Shown piece by piece: positions 63,192-64,000 of a stretch of 64,000 bases of DNA. Position 1 is the stretch's first letter, and each line of letters begins with the position of its first letter. The stretch is taken from assembly GCA_016707585.1 (NCBI GenBank), contig JADJHL010000008.1:310001-374000 (forward strand), written 5' to 3'. The translations under genes and the position numbers were made by a program. A model generated the notes under the pieces. It did not search any database, was not told the DNA's origin, and saw only the letters and a list, made by a program, of their open reading frames with translations. The DNA is from Ignavibacteriales bacterium (lineage in GTDB: Bacteria > Bacteroidota > Ignavibacteria > Ignavibacteriales > Ignavibacteriaceae).

Positions 63192-64000
63192 ATACAGACA
63201 TATTCTTGAAGAACGATATCATTTCTATCAAACACTTTGCTGTGTAAAAAAATGTTTGTACTTAACTTTTCCACAAAAAGATGAGAAGAAGGAATATACA
63301 CCTTCTACATTTATAAATGATTTTAACAGGCTTTTTATTTTTAAAGAAAAAACTTCTGCTGATTATGAAAACTTGATTTATAGTAAATCGGAATTATTGC
63401 GGTATGTAAGTAAGCTGGATTTAGAAAAAGATAAAACTGAATTAGATCAAGTCTCTTTTAATCCTGAATTATTAAAGCGTGATATCGAAATTGATAAAAC
63501 CAGGTTAGAAAATCCTTTTTCAGAAACATCACATACAGGATATATTTATAATTCGCTTTCAGAAAATGCTAAATCAAAATTAAGTGAAGAAAAACAAAAA
63601 CAATATTCAGCATCACAACTAGAAGAATATGCAAAATGTCCTTTTCAATATTTTGCAAAAAGAATTTTACAGCTCGAAATAATTGAAGAGCCAACAGAAG
63701 AACTTGAATCGTTTGAACTTGGAAGTTTAGTTCACTCGATTTTATATGAGTTTTATAAAACAATAAGTGAAGAACAAATTGTAATAGCTGATTGTAATGA
63801 TGAAGTCTTTAAACAATTAGAAAAAATAATTTTTACAATTGCTGAAAAGAAAATTGAAAAACTTAGACTTAATTCATCTTTTATCTTTTATGAGAAAGAA
63901 AAAATATTAGGCATTTCCGGTAATAGAAAAAATTCTATGCTTTACAAATTTCTTGAAGAAGAAAGTAAAAGCTCTGAAGGCTATTTACCGGAATATTTTG
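63187..64000 (+). CDS. AddB-like nuclease, C-terminal part after the frameshift (runs off the window)
   Basis: Open from GAT at 63187 to the window end, in the +1 frame relative to the previous piece. It starts DEYRHILEERYHFYQTL and contains QYSASQLEEYAKCPFQYFAKRILQLEI, the PD-(D/E)XK nuclease entry with the first Cys of the Fe-S cluster, then ELGSLVHSILYEFY. It is the natural continuation of the upstream piece. Dropping one A from the A7 run would join them into one gene. Confidence 0.82.

Overview
The window is 64 kb of low-GC DNA (about one third G+C by eye) with densely packed genes on both strands. It looks like an Ignavibacteria-type member of the Bacteroidota/Chlorobiota group. The evidence is a secreted FG-GAP protein ending in a YPNPFNPN-type type IX secretion sorting signal, a B-type SdhC-SdhA-SdhB set, TonB-dependent B12 uptake, S46 and S13 peptidases, and frequent Shine-Dalgarno (SD) sequences, which most Bacteroidia lack. 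I see no phage, insertion sequence, CRISPR array or rRNA.

Layout. 0-11 kb holds the 3' end of a protease/beta-propeller/outer-membrane-barrel protein, a housekeeping run (prs, rplY, pth), a membrane pyrophosphatase and the ribosomal operon rpsF-ssb-rpsR-rplI, which converges on rpmB at a shared terminator. 11-21 kb holds yciO, a minus-strand block (Lon-like protease, pyk, amrS, SDR), a PLP enzyme and a phosphohexomutase. 21-26 kb holds an S46 dipeptidyl peptidase and a zinc-ribbon/LemA/M48 group.

26-33 kb is the most unusual part. A Tat-exported 4x[4Fe-4S] protein, a HybB/NrfD membrane protein and a 13-heme cytochrome c are followed directly by a histidine kinase and two response regulators. 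The kinase has two heme c motifs in its periplasmic domain and a zinc ribbon inserted in its ATPase domain. Both regulators end in GcvH-like domains that lack the lipoyl lysine. The layout suggests a quinone/cytochrome redox module wired to its own redox-sensing phosphorelay.

33-45 kb carries copper delivery proteins (PCuAC, SCO), small metabolic genes, a divergent C39-like peptidase/ATP-grasp pair, a cobalamin riboswitch controlling btuB plus a putative S-component transporter, and a cluster of dispersed intergenic repeats. 45-64 kb carries sdhCAB, an acidic unknown protein coupled to obgE, a tRNA(CAT), secG, a PBP4-type peptidase, a LOG protein, rpsU with a zinc-ribbon partner, an ECF sigma/anti-sigma pair, an M14 peptidase, secreted/outer-membrane proteins, a CYTH protein and an AddB-like nuclease interrupted by a one-base frameshift.

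Together the genes suggest a peptide-using, respiratory, probably facultative heterotroph that has both oxygen-linked copper oxidase assembly factors and anaerobic-style multiheme electron transport. The best candidate for something undescribed is the 26-33 kb redox-sensing operon.
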